Assembly (NCBI RefSeq): GCF_900107685.1
Contig: NZ_FNRQ01000006.1
Location: forward strand, 124,001 to 188,000
From: Paraburkholderia sartisoli
GTDB taxonomy: Bacteria; Pseudomonadota; Gammaproteobacteria; Burkholderiales; Burkholderiaceae
Direction: 5' to 3'
Length of the DNA stretch: 64,000 nucleotides
The notes under the pieces were generated by a model, which was not told where the DNA came from, did no database searches, and worked only from the letters and a program-made list of their open reading frames with translations. Position 1 is the stretch's first letter. The number at the start of each line of letters is the position of its first letter. Below, piece after piece: positions 60,752 to 64,000 of this stretch. A program made the translations under genes and the position numbers.

Positions 60752-61951
60752 TCAGATAACGCCAAGCGCCTTGCCGACGCGCGCGAACGCATCGACGGCG
60801 CGATCGATCTGTGCCGGCGTATGTGCCGCGCTCATCTGCGTGCGGATGCGCGCCCGGCCTTTTGGCACGACGGGAAACGAGAAGCCGATAACGTAGACGC
60901 CTTCGCGCAGCAGCGCGTCGGCCATGCGCGAGGCGAGCTGCGCGTCGCCGAGCATCACCGGGATGATCGGATGTTCGCCCGGCACGAGCGTGAAGCCGAG
61001 CGCACTCATGGCGTTACGAAAATGCGCGCCGTTTGCACGAACGCGCTCGCGCAGCTTCGCGCCTTCTTCGCTGGCAAGCAGGTCGAGCACCTTGAGCGAA
61101 GCCGCGGCGATGCTGGGCGTGAGCGTGTTCGAAAAGAGGTATGGACGCGAGCGCTGTCGCAGCAGCTCGACGATTTCCCCGCGCGCGGCGACATAGCCGC
61201 CCGATGCGCCACCGAGTGCCTTGCCAAGCGTGCCCGTGATGATGTCGACGCGCGACAACACGCCACAATGCTCGGGCGTGCCACGCCCGTTTTCGCCGAT
61301 AAATCCCACCGCGTGCGAATCGTCGACCATGACGAGCGCACCGTACCGGTCCGCCAGATCGCAGATGCCGGCGAGATTGGCGATGATGCCGTCCATCGAA
61401 AACACGCCGTCGGTGGCAACAAGCTTGAATCGCGCGCCGGCGGCATCCGCTTCCTGCAACTTCGCTTCGAGATCGGCGAGATCATTGTTCCGGTAACGGA
61501 AACGTTTTGCCTTCGACAGACGCACGCCATCGATAATGCTGGCGTGATTCAGTTCATCGCTGATGATCGCGTCGGATTCATCGAGGAGCGTCTCGAACAG
61601 GCCACCGTTCGCATCGAAACAGCTGGAGTACAGGATGCAGTCGTCCGTCTGCAGAAATGCGGCGATCTCGCGCTCCAGCGCCTTGTGGACGGTCTGCGTG
61701 CCGCAGATGAAACGCACCGATGCCATGCCAAATCCGTCCCGGTCGAGCCCGTCTTTTGCGGCGGCCACGAGCCGCGGATCGTTCGCGAGGCCCAGATAGT
61801 TGTTGGCGCAGAAGTTCAGCACATCGGCGCCGCCCTCAAGACGAACGTCGGCCGACTGCGGACTGGCGATCACGCGCTCGGTCTTGTAAAAGCCGTCGCG
61901 ACGAATCTGCTCAACCGTGCTGCGCAGATGGGCGAGAAAGGGTTCACGCAT
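60752..61951 (-). CDS. kbl: Glycine C-acetyltransferase (2-amino-3-ketobutyrate CoA ligase)
   Basis: A 399-residue alpha-oxoamine synthase. The PLP region is MVDDSHAVGFIGENGRG and the PLP lysine lies in TGTLGKALGGASGGY. FICGTQTVHKALE is also typical. It cleaves 2-amino-3-ketobutyrate with CoA into glycine and acetyl-CoA. It is the first gene of kbl-tdh. A minus-strand TATAAC (62021-62016) may be its -10. A palindrome and the XRE-cupin gene lie divergently upstream. Confidence 0.95.
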   Translation of the reverse strand: MREPFLAHLRSTVEQIRRDGFYKTERVIASPQSADVRLEGGADVLNFCANNYLGLANDPRLVAAAKDGLDRDGFGMASVRFICGTQTVHKALEREIAAFLQTDDCILYSSCFDANGGLFETLLDESDAIISDELNHASIIDGVRLSKAKRFRYRNNDLADLEAKLQEADAAGARFKLVATDGVFSMDGIIANLAGICDLADRYGALVMVDDSHAVGFIGENGRGTPEHCGVLSRVDIITGTLGKALGGASGGYVAARGEIVELLRQRSRPYLFSNTLTPSIAAASLKVLDLLASEEGAKLRERVRANGAHFRNAMSALGFTLVPGEHPIIPVMLGDAQLASRMADALLREGVYVIGFSFPVVPKGRARIRTQMSAAHTPAQIDRAVDAFARVGKALGVI

Positions 61952-62066
61952 GAATCAGTCTCCTGAATGGCCACGGCGGATCGCGCCGTGGCATTAGCTC
62001 GTGGACCGGCAGCCTGTTATAGTCGGCTGTCAGCTTTACCGGATAAATTCGTTTTTTCGAACCAAA

Positions 62067-62082
62067 GTTCGGTATATCGAAC
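62067..62082. promoter_or_regulatory. Candidate operator between kbl and the XRE-cupin gene
   Basis: GTTCGGTATATCGAAC is a 14-of-16 palindrome in the divergent promoter region, with another TTCGAA just left of it (62057-62062). It is a likely binding site for the adjacent regulator, controlling itself and kbl-tdh. Confidence 0.6.
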
Positions 62083-62105
62083 AACTTTAAACGATAGGTC
62101 ACCCG

Positions 62106-62732
62106 ATGGCAAGTTCCGGAACGCGCCGCACGTCGACAGCGTCCCCTCCCGCATCCGCTGCCCAGGCTGCTTCGACGGTTGCGGCCCCCCCGCGCGTGGG
62201 CGAGCAGATCCAGCGCCTGCGTGGCGAACGGCGGATGACGCTCGACGATCTCTCCCGCGCGGCGGGCGTATCGAAATCGATGCTGTCGGAAATCGAGCGC
62301 GACAAGGCCAATCCTACGATCGCGGTGGCGTGGCGTCTCACGAATGCGCTTGGCGTCAGCCTCGATTCGCTGTTCGCCCAGCAGAAGCCGCCGGAAGCCA
62401 TCGCCGTATCCGGACCACACGAAATCCCGACGCTGAGCGGCCACGACAGCCGCTATCAGTTGCGCGTATGGGGACCGATCGAACTCGCGGGCAAGTTCGA
62501 GTGGTACGAACTGACGCTGCAACCGGGCGGCGCACTCGTCTCGAACGCACACGAGCCCGGCACGCGCGAACACCTGACGGTGCTGCACGGCACGATCGAA
62601 ATCGATGCGGCGGGCACGAGCCGCAGGCTGAAGGCCGCCGACACGGCACGCTACATCGCCGACGAACCGCATGCGATCCGAAACGCAGGAAAAGGCGAGG
62701 CAAAAGCCTTGCTGGTGGTGATTCACGGGTGA
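62106..62732 (+). CDS. XRE-family regulator with a cupin domain
   Basis: A 208-residue regulator. A disordered Ala/Ser/Thr-rich N-terminus (1-30) is followed by a Cro/C1 helix-turn-helix (RMTLDDLSRAAGVSKSMLSE) and a C-terminal cupin (LQPGGALVSNAHEPGTREHL, TARYIADEPHAIRNAG). The cupin should bind a small ligand. Its divergent position next to kbl-tdh and the shared palindrome make it a likely regulator of threonine catabolism; ligand and sign of control are unknown. Confidence 0.87.
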   Translation: MASSGTRRTSTASPPASAAQAASTVAAPPRVGEQIQRLRGERRMTLDDLSRAAGVSKSMLSEIERDKANPTIAVAWRLTNALGVSLDSLFAQQKPPEAIAVSGPHEIPTLSGHDSRYQLRVWGPIELAGKFEWYELTLQPGGALVSNAHEPGTREHLTVLHGTIEIDAAGTSRRLKAADTARYIADEPHAIRNAGKGEAKALLVVIHG

Positions 62733-62817
62733 GCCTCCGCGCTCATGCAACGCCTTCACGATAGCGCAGCGGCACCCATCCGGCGCCTCGGCCAGATGGC
62801 CGAGGTTGCGCCAACTA

Positions 62818-62833
62818 CTGTATATTTGTACAG
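62818..62833. promoter_or_regulatory. LexA (SOS) box
   Basis: CTGTATATTTGTACAG, embedded in TACTGT...ACAGTA, fits the CTGT-N8-ACAG consensus exactly. It lies 26 bp before the next start codon, where it would block transcription. Confidence 0.75.
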
Positions 62834-62859
62834 TATAGGCGGATTGACCGGAGCCCAAA

Positions 62860-63246
62860 ATGAACCACTCGAACGAGCATGACCTCGCCGCGCTGCGCTT
62901 CCAGGCCGCCGCGCGCGATCTCGAACACATCGTGCGTCACATCGCTTCACGCTATATCGCGCAGCAGGTACCGCTGACGTGGCGGCTGCTGCACGCAATC
63001 GAAGCGGAGGCGCAGGCCGACCTGGGCTTCGCGAGCCGCCACGACGCGTTTTTGCTGGTGCTGTTTCAGCGACCGGATAACCTGCCGTATCCAGAAACCG
63101 ACGACACGGTGGATTTCGGCGCCTCGAACGCGTTGCCAGCGGTGTTCGCTTTCGCGGTCAATGCCTATGAGAAAGCGCACGCCGCCTCGATGCAGTCCGC
63201 AGGCAAGCGGACGGCGGCAATGCGCCCCAGTGCGTGGGGCGGTTAA
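62860..63246 (+). CDS. SOS-controlled hypothetical protein
   Basis: A 128-residue protein starting MNHSNEHDLAALRFQAAARD. It is helical, with HIVRHIASRYIAQQVPLTWR and a C-terminal LPAVFAFAVNAYEKAHAASM. No signal peptide, membrane segment or known domain is recognised. The LexA box directly upstream implies induction by DNA damage. Its single-gene status and position before a recombinase gene suggest, without proof, a link to mobile DNA or repair. Confidence 0.7.
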   Translation: MNHSNEHDLAALRFQAAARDLEHIVRHIASRYIAQQVPLTWRLLHAIEAEAQADLGFASRHDAFLLVLFQRPDNLPYPETDDTVDFGASNALPAVFAFAVNAYEKAHAASMQSAGKRTAAMRPSAWGG

Positions 63247-63430
63247 GCGAAGGGGATTTCGTCCACCAGGGTTGCGCTGGAGGTCGGCGGGAGCGATGCG
63301 CAATCTGATGGCCGACACATCGCGGAAGGCGGGCTTCTGATTCCGTATGTGGGTGCTGAAGGCGTTCGAAGATCGGCGAGCTTGGGACCATTAGCGGGTT
63401 GACCTTGCGCTTCGCGTCTGGAAAACACCA

Positions 63431-63468
63431 CGTGAATATCCTACTATTCACGCAACTAACGGATATTC
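63431..63468. promoter_or_regulatory. Nested inverted repeats before the recombinase gene
   Basis: CGTGAATA and TATTCACG form an 8-bp repeat with 6-bp spacing (63431-63452). GAATATCC (63434-63441) also pairs with GGATATTC (63461-63468), five bases before the start codon. These may be autoregulatory or recombination-related sites. The remaining 63247-63430 shows nothing. Confidence 0.5.
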
Positions 63469-63472
63469 AATC

Positions 63473-64000
63473 ATGGTCGCTTCACCTCCCTCATCACAGC
63501 CACGACAGCATTCGGCCAGCGCCGATCTGTTTGACCAGCAACGCGAAGACTGGCGACGCGACCCTCGCATCGCATTCGACGCCTGGCTCGCAGGTCAGCA
63601 GTTCCGTCGCTCGTCGGCCGATGTGTATCGTGCGCAGTGGGGATTGTTTCTCGACTGGTTGAAAGTTCGTCGCAAGAGCCTCACAACCGTCGACACGCAT
63701 GCCATCGCCGATTTCGTCGCTGGCCTGGATATCCGAAAACCGCAACGGGCCCGCTATTTAAGGCTGATTGAGCGCGTGCTCGATCACGTCCGCGAAATCG
63801 AGCTGGCATCGACCAACCCCGCGCGCTTTATTGCACAGGATGGAGACGCCGCGTGGCGCAATGCCCGTGACAATGAACCCACCGGATTTCTCACTTCGGT
63901 CGAACGATCTCTTCTGGTTGCCCACCTGTTCTCGCCACTCGCTGATCTCTCGGTTGCGGCTCGATGGCGCGAGCGTCGCGACCGCGCGTTGATCGCGGTT
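63473..64000 (+). CDS. Tyrosine recombinase/integrase, N-terminal part (cut by window edge)
   Basis: The first 176 residues of a phage-integrase-type protein. The SAM-like core-binding domain is visible: FDAWLAGQQFRRSSADVYRA, WGLFLDWLKVRRKSLTTVDT, AIADFVAGLDIRKPQRARYL and LIERVLDHVREIELASTNPA. The catalytic domain with the Arg-His-Arg-Tyr residues lies beyond the window. It could be an element integrase or a chromosomal recombinase; the missing part would decide. The start is supported by a short A/T-rich leader with inverted repeats. Confidence 0.75.
   Translation, partial: MVASPPSSQPRQHSASADLFDQQREDWRRDPRIAFDAWLAGQQFRRSSADVYRAQWGLFLDWLKVRRKSLTTVDTHAIADFVAGLDIRKPQRARYLRLIERVLDHVREIELASTNPARFIAQDGDAAWRNARDNEPTGFLTSVERSLLVAHLFSPLADLSVAARWRERRDRALIAV

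Overview
The window looks like a chromosomal segment of a Burkholderia-group betaproteobacterium, most like Paraburkholderia or Caballeronia. The DNA is GC-rich and densely coding. The clearest marker is a complete aerobic benzoyl-CoA (box) cluster with its BoxR-type regulator. Genus placement is inference from gene content; no rRNA or tRNA gene was seen.

Layout. 1-6.2 kb: a truncated DUF4238-like gene overlapping a cytosine-deaminase-like amidohydrolase, a metallophosphoesterase, and a Tat-exported molybdenum hydroxylase (large and small subunits). 6.5-14.6 kb: a histidine phosphatase, a DedA-PAP2-LssY fusion, a DedA-rhodanese fusion, an FdhF/YdeP-type molybdopterin oxidoreductase, a divergent MocR-type regulator and a small winged-helix protein. 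14.7-19.4 kb: a secreted protein, then a RcsB-like response regulator with a 1150-residue hybrid kinase. 20.4-26.6 kb: a small protein, a HIT protein, a second DedA-rhodanese fusion, a cNMP-domain/thioredoxin-reductase-like flavoprotein, a YcaQ/AlkX-type DNA glycosylase and a LysE-family exporter. 27.1-34.6 kb: a hybrid histidine kinase, an AcpA-type phosphatase, a class I/II aminotransferase and a PrpF-family isomerase.

34.8-45.5 kb is the benzoate block. boxC-boxB-boxA lie on the minus strand behind boxR. A DUF4863 protein, boxD, benzoate-CoA ligase and an alpha/beta hydrolase run the other way. Together they activate benzoate to benzoyl-CoA, epoxidise it (BoxAB), open the ring (BoxC) and oxidise the semialdehyde (BoxD). 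45.9-49.3 kb: a GarL-like aldolase and GarR (sugar acid catabolism) and a catalase. 49.9-52.6 kb is gene-poor and decayed: a TetR gene, short hypothetical frames and the C-terminal stub of an OprB porin. 52.7-59.6 kb: an unusual Nramp-family transporter, acylphosphatase, a LysR regulator, O6-alkylguanine-DNA methyltransferase, a secreted barrel-like protein, a TetR/DUF1348 pair and a YceI protein. 59.7-62.7 kb: tdh-kbl threonine catabolism with a divergent XRE-cupin regulator. The right edge has a small gene behind a canonical LexA box and the start of a tyrosine recombinase.

The most unusual signal is not a gene. An 18-nt degenerate motif, about CTCCYGNANNNCCTCACC, occurs at least 11 times between 27.1 and 56.9 kb. 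All copies are on the plus strand, and essentially all are in noncoding gaps whatever the direction of the neighbouring genes. Two copies are exact 18-nt tandem neighbours. I do not recognise this repeat.
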